NCBI GenBank assembly: GCA_035651815.1
Contig: DASRFB010000077.1
Coordinates: 12,696 to 76,695 of the forward strand
Source: VBDM01 sp035651815
GTDB taxonomy: Bacteria; Pseudomonadota; Gammaproteobacteria; Burkholderiales; SG8-39
Length of the DNA: 64,000 bases
Reading direction: 5' to 3'
In this document: positions 50,102 to 58,121 of the stretch, one piece after another
How the letters are laid out: the number at the start of each line of letters is the position of its first letter
Position numbering within the stretch: the stretch's first letter is position 1
Program-made: the position numbers and the translations under genes
The notes under the pieces: model-generated
Database searches by the model: none
Seen by the model: only the letters and a program-made list of their open reading frames with translations
What the model was told of the DNA's origin: nothing

Positions 50102-50463
50102 CGGAGCAGCGGGATCGTCTTGTAGTCGCGCGGCTTCGGCCGCGACTCCAGGTAGGCGTGGATGTCGGCGAGCTCGTCGTCGGAGAGGACCGCCTTCGTG
50201 TACGGCGGCATCGGCCCATTGCTGTTCCTCACGAACGCCGACATCGCGGCGAGCGGCATCGTGTTCGGGGCGAGCTGCTTGCCCGCCGTGCCGCCCTGGC
50301 CCTCGAAGCCGTGGCATTGCCAGCAGCCGTGCTGGATGAAGGCGGCCTTGCCTTTTTCGGCGGAGGCGGCGTGGGCGACGGTCGCCGAAGCGATCGCGGA
50401 AATCAAAAGCAGATTCTTCGCTGCGCTCAGAATGACATTGGTGACAGGCATCGGAGTCCTCAT
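50095..50463 (-). CDS. exported monohaem cytochrome c
   Basis: A 122-residue periplasmic cytochrome c: signal region 1-33 (ending VAHAASAEK), haem motif CWQCH at 47-51, and a Met85 in GPMPPYTKAVLSDDELADIHAYL as the probable sixth ligand. The tail resembles cytochrome c-type subunits of dehydrogenases. Start ATG at 50463 overlaps the stop of the ThDP enzyme gene (ATGA), so both are co-translated; the cytochrome is probably the electron acceptor of that enzyme. Residues 9-20 (NVILSAAKNLLL) are encoded by a dispersed repeat (50411-50437) that has been taken into the signal sequence. Confidence 0.9.
   Translation of the reverse strand: MRTPMPVTNVILSAAKNLLLISAIASATVAHAASAEKGKAAFIQHGCWQCHGFEGQGGTAGKQLAPNTMPLAAMSAFVRNSNGPMPPYTKAVLSDDELADIHAYLESRPKPRDYKTIPLLRQ
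50411..50437. repeat. dispersed repeat, FFAALRMT/NVILSAAKN type
   Basis: The 27 bases from AGATTCTTCGCTGCGC to GAATGACA form an imperfect palindrome (ATTCT with AGAAT). This sequence, read in various frames as RFFAALRMT, ILRCAQNDI or NVILSAAKNL, is a short element I know from many unrelated environmental genomes, where it usually lies between genes. Here it is inside the coding sequence of a cytochrome signal peptide. I saw no other copy in the window, but did not search exhaustively. Confidence 0.7.
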
Positions 50464-52442
50464 CGCGGCTGCGTCCAGACGTTGAGCAGCGCGGGCTGCC
50501 CGGACTGCACGACCTTCACCGCCTCGCGCAGCGCGGGTCCGAGCTGCGCCGGGTCCTTGATCGGGCCCTTCGCCCACCAGCCCATCGACTCGGCGAGCTT
50601 GTGGTACTCGACGTCGGGATTCATGATGCTCGTCCCGACGGGGCCGAGGTCGTTGCCGGTGTTGACCTTGCGGTTCCTGAAGTTCGCCATGCGCTGCACG
50701 TGCATCACCTCCTGGTGCCAGGCGCGGTTGTTGTGCATGACCGAGAGCAGCGGGATCCTGTGCTTCGCCGCGGTCCACAGCACGCCGGGCGCGTACATCA
50801 GGTCGCCGTCGGACTGGAAGCCGACGGTGAAGCGTCCCGCGTCGCGGTTCGCGAGCGCCGCGCCCACCGACGCGGGCGCCGCGTAGCCGACGCCCGCGCC
50901 GCCCGAGCGGCCGATCCACTGGTAGTGCCTGTCGATCGGCCAGAGGCGGAACGGCCAGGTGAAGCCCGAGCCCTCGGCGATCACGAGCGACCAGTCGAGG
51001 TTCCTGATCGCCGCGTACGTCTCCATCACGAGCCGCGCCGTGCTCACCGGGCTCGCGTCCCAGGCGACCGCGGCCGCCTGCCGCGCGCGCTCGTGCGCCT
51101 CGGCGTGCGCCTTGCGCGCGGCCGCGATGCGGCTCTCGGCCGCGCCCTTGTTCGGGCCGACGCGCTTCACCGCCTCGATCAGCGCGGGCAGCGTCGCCTC
51201 GGCGTCGCCCGCCATCGGGACGTCGACCGACTGGAAGCGCTGGAAGTCCTGGTAGTTCGACTTGGTGTTCAGCTCGACCGAGCTGATGCTGATCAGCTTG
51301 GTGCCGGGCTTGATGCGGCTGCGGTTGACGCCGATGCCCTCGTTGACGGCGTTGTCGGTGAACGCGTTCACCGTGCCCCAGAAGTCGTTCAGCTCGAGGC
51401 CGAGGATGACGTCGGCGTTCGCGACCGCGGTCGGCGGGCTCGAGAGCGGATGCGTCCTCGGGAAGTTGACGCGGCTGCCCTGGTCGACGACGCGCGCGCC
51501 GAGCAGCTCGGCGAGCTCGACCAGCATCGGGATCGCCGCGGCCGTGCGCGCGCAGCGGTCGGCGACGATCACCGGGTTCTGCGCGGCGACGAGCATGCGC
51601 GCCGCCTCCTTCACCGCGCCCGAGTCGCCCTGCGGCGGCGCGGTCGGCACGAACTTCGGGATGTAGAGCTTCTCGCCGCCGTGGTTGCGGATCGGCTCCT
51701 GCTGCAGCCCTGCGTCGAGCGAGATCATCACCGGCCCGTACGGCGGCGTGGTCGCGATCTTGTACGCGCGCACGAACGACTGCGCGAAGTGCTGCAGCGA
51801 CACCGGCTGGTCGTCCCACTTGGTGAAGTCGCGCACGAGCGCGTTGATGTCCTGCGCCGAGTGCGTGGTCGGAACGCCCGGCGGCCGGTGCGCGGCGTCG
51901 AGGTCGTTGCCGCCGCAGACGATCACGGGCACGCGGTCGACCCACGCGTTGTAGATCGCCATCGAGGCGTGCTGCAGGCCGACCGTGCCGTGGCACAGCG
52001 TCATCAGCGGCTTGCCCGCGATCTTGAAGTAGCCGTGCCCCATCGCGACCGCCGATTCCTCGTGCATGCACGTGAGGAACTCGGGCATCTTGTTGCCGCC
52101 GTAGTCGATCAGCGACTCGTGGATGCCGCGGTAGCTGGAGGCGCAGTTCGCCGGGACGTACTTGATGCCGAGCGTCTTGATGACGTCGACCATGAAGTCG
52201 GAGCCGGGAACGCCCTTGATGCGCGCGTCGCCGAGCTCGTGCGGCTCGCCCTGCTCGGCCTCGAGCTGCCGGCGCGAGGGCGGCGCGGCTTTCGACGCCT
52301 TCGACTTGTCGGCCTGCGCGAGCTCCTCGGCCGCGCGCGCGGGAGACAGGGTGGTGGCCGCGGCCGTCGCCGCGCCCGCGGCGACGAACCCCGTCAGAAA
52401 CTTGCGCCGGCCCTCTTTCGGAGCCGTGTTCTTGCGTGCCAT
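50460..52442 (-). CDS. Tat-exported thiamine-diphosphate-dependent enzyme (acetolactate synthase-like fold)
   Basis: A 660-residue protein with a twin-arginine signal (GRRKFLTGFVAAGAATAAA, 11-29, then PARAAEE) and a full ThDP-enzyme fold. The catalytic Glu128 is in CMHEESAVAMGHGY, the central domain follows (MLVAAQNPVIVADRCARTAAAIP), and the ThDP motif runs SDGDLMYAPGVLWTAA to MHNN. The PP/PYR domain order is that of acetolactate synthase, pyruvate oxidase and benzoylformate decarboxylase. Export by Tat means it folds with cofactor first. The coupled cytochrome c suggests oxidative decarboxylation of a 2-oxo acid in the periplasm, feeding electrons to the respiratory chain. Substrate unknown. 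The start is the ATG at 52442. Confidence 0.88.
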   Translation of the reverse strand: MARKNTAPKEGRRKFLTGFVAAGAATAAATTLSPARAAEELAQADKSKASKAAPPSRRQLEAEQGEPHELGDARIKGVPGSDFMVDVIKTLGIKYVPANCASSYRGIHESLIDYGGNKMPEFLTCMHEESAVAMGHGYFKIAGKPLMTLCHGTVGLQHASMAIYNAWVDRVPVIVCGGNDLDAAHRPPGVPTTHSAQDINALVRDFTKWDDQPVSLQHFAQSFVRAYKIATTPPYGPVMISLDAGLQQEPIRNHGGEKLYIPKFVPTAPPQGDSGAVKEAARMLVAAQNPVIVADRCARTAAAIPMLVELAELLGARVVDQGSRVNFPRTHPLSSPPTAVANADVILGLELNDFWGTVNAFTDNAVNEGIGVNRSRIKPGTKLISISSVELNTKSNYQDFQRFQSVDVPMAGDAEATLPALIEAVKRVGPNKGAAESRIAAARKAHAEAHERARQAAAVAWDASPVSTARLVMETYAAIRNLDWSLVIAEGSGFTWPFRLWPIDRHYQWIGRSGGAGVGYAAPASVGAALANRDAGRFTVGFQSDGDLMYAPGVLWTAAKHRIPLLSVMHNNRAWHQEVMHVQRMANFRNRKVNTGNDLGPVGTSIMNPDVEYHKLAESMGWWAKGPIKDPAQLGPALREAVKVVQSGQPALLNVWTQPR

Positions 52443-52530
52443 CGCTTCCTCCTCCGAGAGTGAAGTTCGGACGATTCTAAACCGGGCCCGCGGCCGCGGT
52501 CACCGTTCCTCCGGGCGGAAAGGAGAGGGC

Positions 52531-53526
52531 CTATTCGGCCTTCAAACCGATCTCGCGCACGAGCTTCCCCCACTTCTCGAGCTCGCGCTCGCGCTGCGCC
52601 CTTGCCGCGGCGGGCGAGGCGCTCGTCTCGGGGTCGATGCCGATGCCCGCGAGCTGGCCGCGCAGCTCCTCGGTCTTCGCGATGCGCGTCAGCTCGGCGT
52701 GCAGGCGCGCGACCACGGGCCCGGGCGTGCCCGCGCGCACCATCATCGAGTACGAGGTCCAGACGTCGAAGCCGGGCAGGCCGCTCTCGGAGATGGTCGG
52801 CGTGCCCGGCGCGAACGCCGAGCGCTTCTCGCCCGTGAGGCCCAGGAGGCGCAGCTTCCCGGCTCTTGCGAGCGGCACGACGTTCGCGACGGGCGCGAAG
52901 CTCATGTCGACCTGCCCCGACACGAGATCGGTCATCGCCGGCGCCGCACCCTTGTACGGGACGTGCACGATGTCGACGCGCGCCATGCGCTTGAACAGCT
53001 CGCCCGCGAGGTGGAGCGACGAGCCCGTGCCCGAGGAGGCGTAGGTGAGCTTGCCCGGCGACTGCTTCGCGAGCGCGATCAGCTCGCGCACGTTCTTCGC
53101 GGGCAGGTCGGCGCGCACCGCGAGCGCGCTGTTGCCGCTCGCGACGTAGGTCACGGTCTCGAGGTCGCGCACCGGGTCGAAGGAAAGCTTCGTATACAGC
53201 CAGGGATTGACCGCGTCGGTGCTGGTCGAGCTCTGCAGCAGCGTGTAGCCGTCGGGCGCCGACTTCGCCACCGCCTCGGCGGCGAGGTTGCCCGCGGCGC
53301 CCGCGCGGTTCTCGACGACGAAGGGCTGGCCGAACGCGTCCGAGAGCCGCAGCGCGTAGGCGCGCGCGATGATGTCGTTCGGCCCGCCGGGCGCGTAGCC
53401 GACGATGACGCGCGCGGGCTTGGTCGGGTACGGGCCGGGCGGCGGCGGGCCGACGGGCTTGGTCTGCGCGTGCGCGATGCCGCTTAGCGCGAGCGCGCAC
53501 GCGACGACGCGGACGAAGCGCCGCAT
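52531..53526 (-). CDS. Bug/TctC-family periplasmic substrate-binding protein (7)
   Basis: A 331-residue Bug protein. Signal peptide 1-20 (GIAHAQTKP), then an unusual spacer rich in Pro and Gly (PVGPPPPGPYP) before YPTKPARVIVGYAPGGPND. Further marks: QPFVVENRAGAAGNLA, APDGYT, HVPYKGAAP. The VGYAPGGPND loop differs from the classic VPFPPGGSTD. Start ATG at 53526. It lies 11 bases after the stop of the GST gene, so it may be co-transcribed with it, and 88 bases upstream of the ThDP gene; it might deliver or sense the substrate of that enzyme, but this is inference. Confidence 0.9.
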   Translation of the reverse strand: MRRFVRVVACALALSGIAHAQTKPVGPPPPGPYPTKPARVIVGYAPGGPNDIIARAYALRLSDAFGQPFVVENRAGAAGNLAAEAVAKSAPDGYTLLQSSTSTDAVNPWLYTKLSFDPVRDLETVTYVASGNSALAVRADLPAKNVRELIALAKQSPGKLTYASSGTGSSLHLAGELFKRMARVDIVHVPYKGAAPAMTDLVSGQVDMSFAPVANVVPLARAGKLRLLGLTGEKRSAFAPGTPTISESGLPGFDVWTSYSMMVRAGTPGPVVARLHAELTRIAKTEELRGQLAGIGIDPETSASPAAARAQRERELEKWGKLVREIGLKAE

Positions 53527-53536
53527 CTTCCGCTCG

Positions 53537-54151
53537 CTAGACCTTCACCCCCTCGTCCGCGACCACGCGCTGCACCGCCTGGCGCTTGAGCATGCGGTCC
53601 TTGTGCGCGGTGTAGTTCTTCAGCTCGGCGACCGGCAGCTCGCGCCGCACGCCCCAGACGTAGAACACGAACGCGTACGGGTCGAGCACCGAGTACTGGT
53701 CGCCGATCCACTCGCGGCCCGCGAGCATGCCGTCGATCTGCTTCAGGTACTCGTGAAAGCTCTTCTTGCCCATCGCCTGGATCCCGGGGAAGGCCGACTT
53801 GTCCTCCGTGTAGCGCTCGGGCCGGCCGATGTGGCCGTGCGCCGGGTGCACGCTCGAGGCGCAGAAGCCGATGAACGCGAGCGCCTTCGCTTCCTTCAGC
53901 GGGTCCTTCGGCCACATCCCGAAGCGCTTGCCGAGGTACGGCAGGATCGCCGTGTTCTCGGTGAGCGGCGACCCGTCGTCGAGCCTGAGCGCGGGCACGC
54001 GCCCGAGCGGGTGGATCTTCATGTAGTCGGCGCTGCGCTGCTCGCCCTTCGCGAGGTCCATGCGCTTCGGCTCGTACTTCTCGCCGCTCTCCTCGAGCAC
54101 GATGTGGGCGGCCATCGAGCAGGCGCCGGGGCCGTAGAACAGGGTCAGCAT
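53537..54151 (-). CDS. glutathione S-transferase family protein
   Basis: A 204-residue cytosolic GST. N-terminal thioredoxin-like half: LTLFYGPGACSMAAHIVLEESG, with Ser/Cys in the active-site turn of the beta-class GSTs, and the cis-Pro in GRVPALRLDDGSPLTENTAIL. The C-terminal helical half has KQIDGMLAGREWIGDQYSVLDPYAFVFYVW with the N-capping D. The conserved residues support glutathione binding. Start is ATG at 54151 with GAGGTG upstream; an extension to 54196 precedes the fold. The Bug gene follows after ten bases. Possible role: conjugation or dehalogenation of a xenobiotic. Confidence 0.92.
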   Translation of the reverse strand: MLTLFYGPGACSMAAHIVLEESGEKYEPKRMDLAKGEQRSADYMKIHPLGRVPALRLDDGSPLTENTAILPYLGKRFGMWPKDPLKEAKALAFIGFCASSVHPAHGHIGRPERYTEDKSAFPGIQAMGKKSFHEYLKQIDGMLAGREWIGDQYSVLDPYAFVFYVWGVRRELPVAELKNYTAHKDRMLKRQAVQRVVADEGVKV

Positions 54152-54232
54152 GGGGACACCTCGATGCGTTGAACGAGACCGGGATTCTAACCTCATGCCA
54201 TCGTGACGGGAAAATCCCTACAGTAGTCGAAT

Positions 54233-54261
54233 TTGAGGGAAGGCTCGGGTCAGCGCACAAT
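54233..54261 (+). promoter_or_regulatory. possible sigma-70 promoter before the membrane protein/peptidase pair
   Basis: TTGAGG (54233-54238) and CACAAT (54256-54261), each matching the consensus at four of six bases, are spaced exactly 17 bases apart. The ATG follows at 54303. The stretch is AT-richer than its flanks. Confidence 0.4.
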
Positions 54262-54302
54262 AGCGTCCTGATGTTCCGGCAGTCGTACCAGAGGGGGCGA
54301 GG

Positions 54303-55190
54303 ATGTCGGATGTCACGCTGTTGGTGCTGCTCAAAGCGGCCTATCTCTTCACCGGGCTGGTGCTGTGCCTGGTCGGAAAGAGCCTCATCGAGAAGAAGCT
54401 CCAGAGCCGATTCCAGGGCGAAGGATCGATCTCGAAATCTTCCATCAAAGTCGTCACGACGTCGCCCGGCATGGTTTTTCTCGTCGCCGGCTTCATCGTG
54501 ATCGGCACGGCGATCGTCCAAAAAACCGAGATCAGCGAATCGTACCGGGAGGAATCCTCCGGGGCGCAGTCGGCCGGCCGGGCGAAAGACGATCGCCCCA
54601 GGACGGAGACTCTCCGTCTCATGGCGCAAAAGGCCCGCACGATCAGCTTCGCGCAACAAGGGGAGTCTTCACCGTCGGTGCGGGACATGCTGTCGCGCGG
54701 CAGGTCGTTCGCACGCGAAGGCAGGCTCCAGAACGCCGCGGTGCAGCTGTCCATGGCCGTCGTCGTGGAGCCCGCCTCGCTCACCGAAATTCTCGACGAT
54801 CCGGCGCTGGCGGCGGCCGTGCAGCAGCCGGAGTTCGATGCGATCGTACGGGCGCGGTTCGCGCTTCCCCTGCACCCGGCAGTGCTGCCGCCGGGGACGA
54901 TGTCCGCCGCCGCCGAAGAGGTCCTCGCGCGTCTTCGCTCGGTCGCCGGGCGCGTCCCGCGGCAGGCCGCGGCCGAGCGCGAGGCCCGCGAACTGGCCCG
55001 GCGGATCCCCGCGGCCGCAGGCACGGAACCGAAGCGCGACACGATAGCGCGGCTGATCTCGATGCTCGAGAAGGCGCCCCACGTACTCCTCGAGAAGATC
55101 GATAGCCCCGAGCAGCGCTGGATGTTGTCCGATCCGGAGATCGTCGAGGCTCTCGAGACCTCCGTCGACAGGAGGATTCGCAATGAATAA
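54303..55190 (+). CDS. membrane protein of unknown function, partner of the metallopeptidase
   Basis: A 295-residue protein I do not recognise. Two membrane helices: VTLLVLLKAAYLFTGLVLCL (4-24) and MVFLVAGFIVIGTAIV (57-72). A soluble C-terminal part of ~220 residues follows; it is helical, with MLSRGRSFAREGRLQNAAVQLSMAVVVEPA as a TPR-like helix pair and AREGRLQNAA as the typical turn. Such a layout suggests a scaffold anchored in the inner membrane. Start ATG at 54303 after GGGGCGAGG. Its end overlaps the next start by eight bases (GGAGGATTCGCAATGAATAA), so the two proteins are coupled. Codon use is less GC-rich than usual here. Confidence 0.65.
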   Translation: MSDVTLLVLLKAAYLFTGLVLCLVGKSLIEKKLQSRFQGEGSISKSSIKVVTTSPGMVFLVAGFIVIGTAIVQKTEISESYREESSGAQSAGRAKDDRPRTETLRLMAQKARTISFAQQGESSPSVRDMLSRGRSFAREGRLQNAAVQLSMAVVVEPASLTEILDDPALAAAVQQPEFDAIVRARFALPLHPAVLPPGTMSAAAEEVLARLRSVAGRVPRQAAAEREARELARRIPAAAGTEPKRDTIARLISMLEKAPHVLLEKIDSPEQRWMLSDPEIVEALETSVDRRIRNE

Positions 55191-56793
55191 CCGACGTGTT
55201 CGATCCGCATCCGCCTCGCGGACGACCCGCACCGCGACGGTCCTCGCTCTCGCGCTCGTCGCCTCGATCGCACCCAGGGCGGGAACCGCCGCCCCCGAAA
55301 ACGTCGCGCGCAATGTGCCCGCGGACAGCCCCGCCTCCTGGCAGCACCGACGCCTCGACACGCTGCTCAAGCAACTTCGCGAAGCGGCGCGAGAGCGAAA
55401 CGACGCGCAGCTTTCCGCGGTGCTGCAGCGGGTGCGCATCGCCATTCCGAGCGCCTCGCTCGCCGAGCAATTTCCGAACGCCTACGCGATCCCGACGATC
55501 GACGCCGCTTGGGTCGTGGTCGAGGCCGGCTTCATCCAACAGGTTGGCGCCTTCGCGGAGCTGGGCGCGCTCGTCGCGATGCGCTTTTACGGCGAGCTAG
55601 CGGAAAAAAGCTACGTGGATACATTCACTCGGTTCTGCGATGATTACGAGAGGCGCTACACGAGCGCCGTGCGGAACAAGCTGCAGCCACCGGGGTATCG
55701 GTTCCGGTTCGAGGATTTCCTGCCGCGCAACGACCCGCGCAACAGCGCGCATTACATTCTTGCCGACAAACTGGCCGGCATCACGTGGGACAACACGGTG
55801 GTGTGGACGGTGCTGCACGAGGTGGGACATCACGTGCTCGGTCACGCCCGAAGAGCGGACCCCGCGGCGAGCCAGCGGCAGGAGCTCCAGGCCGACAGCT
55901 GGGCCTTCTCGCGGATGCGGCAGCTGGGATACTCGATCTTCGGCGTGGGTCAATACTTCGGCGCCCGCAACGTCACGGACAACTGCTTTTCCAGGATGAC
56001 GCCACGCGTGGACGAAAAGACGAGCACGCACCCGACATGGCGCGTGCGCGAGGACATGCTCTACCGGGATTTCGACGTCGGAGCGGCCGCCGACAACGAA
56101 ATGCGCATCGTGCAGTTCCCGATCGTCCTGCAGAGCGGAGTCACCCTGCAGACGCTGACGTTTCCCGGTCCCGGTTCCAACGAATACAATGCTTCGATCG
56201 TGCAAGGCGGGAAAATTGCCCTTGGAGGCACGGAGTGGAGCGGCAAGACGGCGACCGTCTTCGTGAGGGAGAACGCCGGCGGACGCCTCGAGTTCATCGT
56301 GACCGACGCGACGCGCGTCACCCCTCAGGTGAAGCAGCGAATGTACGACCCGCAGAATCGTTACCTGGGCGAAATCGGAATGGACGCCATCCAGATGAGC
56401 CCGGTCGATCTCGACTGGATCGAGATGCCGTCGATGCGGTTTTCGGACGCCAGGGAGCGGCTTCGCGGCAACAACCTCGTCAGGCTGCTGCTGCGGAAGA
56501 CGGGGGCATCGGAAGCCGCGGTCAACATGGCTTCGCAGGCCATAGAGGAGCACAGCAGCCGCTTCCGGGCGTCGCACATGCAGTTCCTCAAAGGCCGGAT
56601 CGACGTCGATCAGTTCAAGCGAGCGTTGGATGCCGAGGATGCACGGCACCGCGACCGCATGCTCGCCATCCTCGGCCCCGAGCGCCATCGCGCCCTGACG
56701 CAGTACTCCACGCAGGAGCTCAATCGGTGGATGCCGCCCGCGAACGGCGCCGACACCTGGGAGAAGGAGCTTCTCGACCGGAACTTCCGCTAG
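55183..56793 (+). CDS. exported M48-like zinc metallopeptidase
   Basis: A 536-residue secreted protein with signal peptide near 1-36 (PRAGTAAPE). The zinc site is WTVLHEVGHHVLGH: His212, Glu213, His216; a downstream QELQADSWAFS supplies the third ligand Glu234 and the ExxADxxA arrangement of M48 (CAAX/HtpX/Oma1) peptidases. The C-terminal part (~300-536) is beta-rich (LQTLTFPGPGSNEY, EWSGKTATVFVRENAGG), not found in HtpX, and ends in helices (ASQAIEEHSSRFRASHMQFL). Most M48 members are membrane proteins or BepA-type periplasmic proteases; this one may be a periplasmic quality-control protease. Start ATG at 55183 overlaps the upstream gene. Confidence 0.78.
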   Translation: MNNRRVRSASASRTTRTATVLALALVASIAPRAGTAAPENVARNVPADSPASWQHRRLDTLLKQLREAARERNDAQLSAVLQRVRIAIPSASLAEQFPNAYAIPTIDAAWVVVEAGFIQQVGAFAELGALVAMRFYGELAEKSYVDTFTRFCDDYERRYTSAVRNKLQPPGYRFRFEDFLPRNDPRNSAHYILADKLAGITWDNTVVWTVLHEVGHHVLGHARRADPAASQRQELQADSWAFSRMRQLGYSIFGVGQYFGARNVTDNCFSRMTPRVDEKTSTHPTWRVREDMLYRDFDVGAAADNEMRIVQFPIVLQSGVTLQTLTFPGPGSNEYNASIVQGGKIALGGTEWSGKTATVFVRENAGGRLEFIVTDATRVTPQVKQRMYDPQNRYLGEIGMDAIQMSPVDLDWIEMPSMRFSDARERLRGNNLVRLLLRKTGASEAAVNMASQAIEEHSSRFRASHMQFLKGRIDVDQFKRALDAEDARHRDRMLAILGPERHRALTQYSTQELNRWMPPANGADTWEKELLDRNFR

Positions 56794-56811
56794 CCGGGCG
56801 GACGCGCAGAG

Positions 56812-57579
56812 CTACGATTCGTAGGCGAGCCTCGGGTACCAGTCCTTGCCGCGCCCCTCGGGCGTGGTGTCGAGGACGTTCCACAGCGGCCAGATCATGT
56901 CGACGTGGCGCGCGTTCTGGCCCGCGTCCTCGGGCGCGAACAGCAGCTCGCTGCCCCAGGTGTGCACGATCTTCCCGCTGCGGCGCGCGAACACGTTCAG
57001 CATCGGCATCTGCGCGCCCTCCTCGTTCTCGCCGTGGTAGTCGCGGTTGTAGCTGTTTCCCGCCGACGAGAGGAGGCGCAGGTTCTTCCAGCCGCGCTCG
57101 CGCGCGAAGCCGCGGATGCGCTCGATCGGCGACTTGGCGACGACCACGAGGTCGACGCGCTGCCCGGCGTGCTTCGCCGCGCCGTCGAGGCTGTCGAGCA
57201 TGGCGGTGCACATCGGGCACGGCTTCGCCATCTGCGGGCCGTACATGTAGCTGTAGACGACGAGGCTGTCGCCGCGCTCGAACAGCTCCGACATCCTCAC
57301 GCGGCGCGGGTTGCCGTAGTCGTCGGCCTCCTCGAACTCGTAGTCCTGCGGCACCGCGCCGCCGGCGGGCAGCTTGCGCCTCGCCGCCGCGACCGCCTCG
57401 ATGTTCCGGCGCAGCGCGAGCTCGGCCTTCAGCAGCTCGTTGCGCGCCTTGCGGTAGCCGCCGCTCTCGCCGGGAAAGCGCTGCGCGTGCATCGCCGCCG
57501 GAGCGGACTTGCGCGCGGCCTTCTTCGCGGCCGGGCGCTTCGCGGTCTTGGGCTTGGCGCTTTTGCGTTTAGCTGCCAT
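56812..57579 (-). CDS. DUF899-family thioredoxin-like protein
   Basis: A 255-residue protein. The first ~30 residues are a strongly basic Lys/Ala run (KRKSAKPKTAKRPAAKKAARK), probably a disordered nucleic-acid-binding tail. Then comes the DUF899 domain: ALRRNIEAVAAARRKLPAGGAVPQDYEFEE, SYMYGPQMAKPCPMCTAMLDSL with a C-P-M-C pair, and GSELLFAPEDAGQNARHVDMIWPLWNVLDTTPEGRG. The fold is thioredoxin-like and the CPMC may be redox-active, though no reaction is proven. Start ATG at 57579 with GGAGG five bases upstream; an extension to 57609 is not supported. Convergent with the peptidase gene, gap 18. Confidence 0.88.
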   Translation of the reverse strand: MAAKRKSAKPKTAKRPAAKKAARKSAPAAMHAQRFPGESGGYRKARNELLKAELALRRNIEAVAAARRKLPAGGAVPQDYEFEEADDYGNPRRVRMSELFERGDSLVVYSYMYGPQMAKPCPMCTAMLDSLDGAAKHAGQRVDLVVVAKSPIERIRGFARERGWKNLRLLSSAGNSYNRDYHGENEEGAQMPMLNVFARRSGKIVHTWGSELLFAPEDAGQNARHVDMIWPLWNVLDTTPEGRGKDWYPRLAYES

Positions 57580-57632
57580 GGGAGCCTCCGCCGGGTGGTG
57601 GGGAGGCACATTCTAAGCCCAGTCGAGCGCCC

Positions 57633-58121
57633 TCATGCAACGACCAGCGGCTGCGCGATCATCAGCCAGTAGATCGCGATCACGGCGGCGAAGGCGAGCA
57701 CGCCCAGGACGAACCAGGCGCGGAACAGCGCGTGGAAGGAGGGCGGGAGCGCGACGGTCGACGGCGCCTTGCGCGCCTCGCGGTGCAGCCGCACCTGCAT
57801 CCACAGCACCGGCAGCCAGCACGCGCCGGCGAAGACGAACAGGCTCCCGACCGCGATCGCCCACGGGCTGTCGAACGGCCAGCGGTAGACGAGCATCAGC
57901 GCCACGCCGCTCGCCGCCTGGAACGCGACCGCGGGCGCGGTGAGGCAGGCGTCGGCGGTCACCGTGTAGCGCAGCACCGCGCGCAGCGCCTCGATCGAGC
58001 CCGAGCGCAGCGCGTGGCGCATGCCGAACCACGTGAAGAACGCGATCGCCAGCCCGCCGCCGAAGATGATCGCGGCGCTCACGATGTGAGCGGCCTTCAG
58101 CACCTGCAGCCAGACGATCAT
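57633..58121 (-). CDS. DUF2269-family membrane protein
   Basis: A 162-residue integral membrane protein with about four helices: LKAAHIVSAAIIFGGGLAIAFFTWFG, TADACLTAPAVAFQAASGVALML, AIAVGSLFVFAGACWLPVLWMQ and WFVLGVLAFAAVIAIYWLMIA. The HIVSAAIIFGGG and TAPAVAFQ segments are DUF2269 signatures. A conserved His in the first helix could ligate haem or metal. Start ATG at 58121 overlaps the upstream stop by four bases (ATGA), so it ends a coupled run of genes. No role is known. Confidence 0.8.
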   Translation of the reverse strand: MIVWLQVLKAAHIVSAAIIFGGGLAIAFFTWFGMRHALRSGSIEALRAVLRYTVTADACLTAPAVAFQAASGVALMLVYRWPFDSPWAIAVGSLFVFAGACWLPVLWMQVRLHREARKAPSTVALPPSFHALFRAWFVLGVLAFAAVIAIYWLMIAQPLVVA

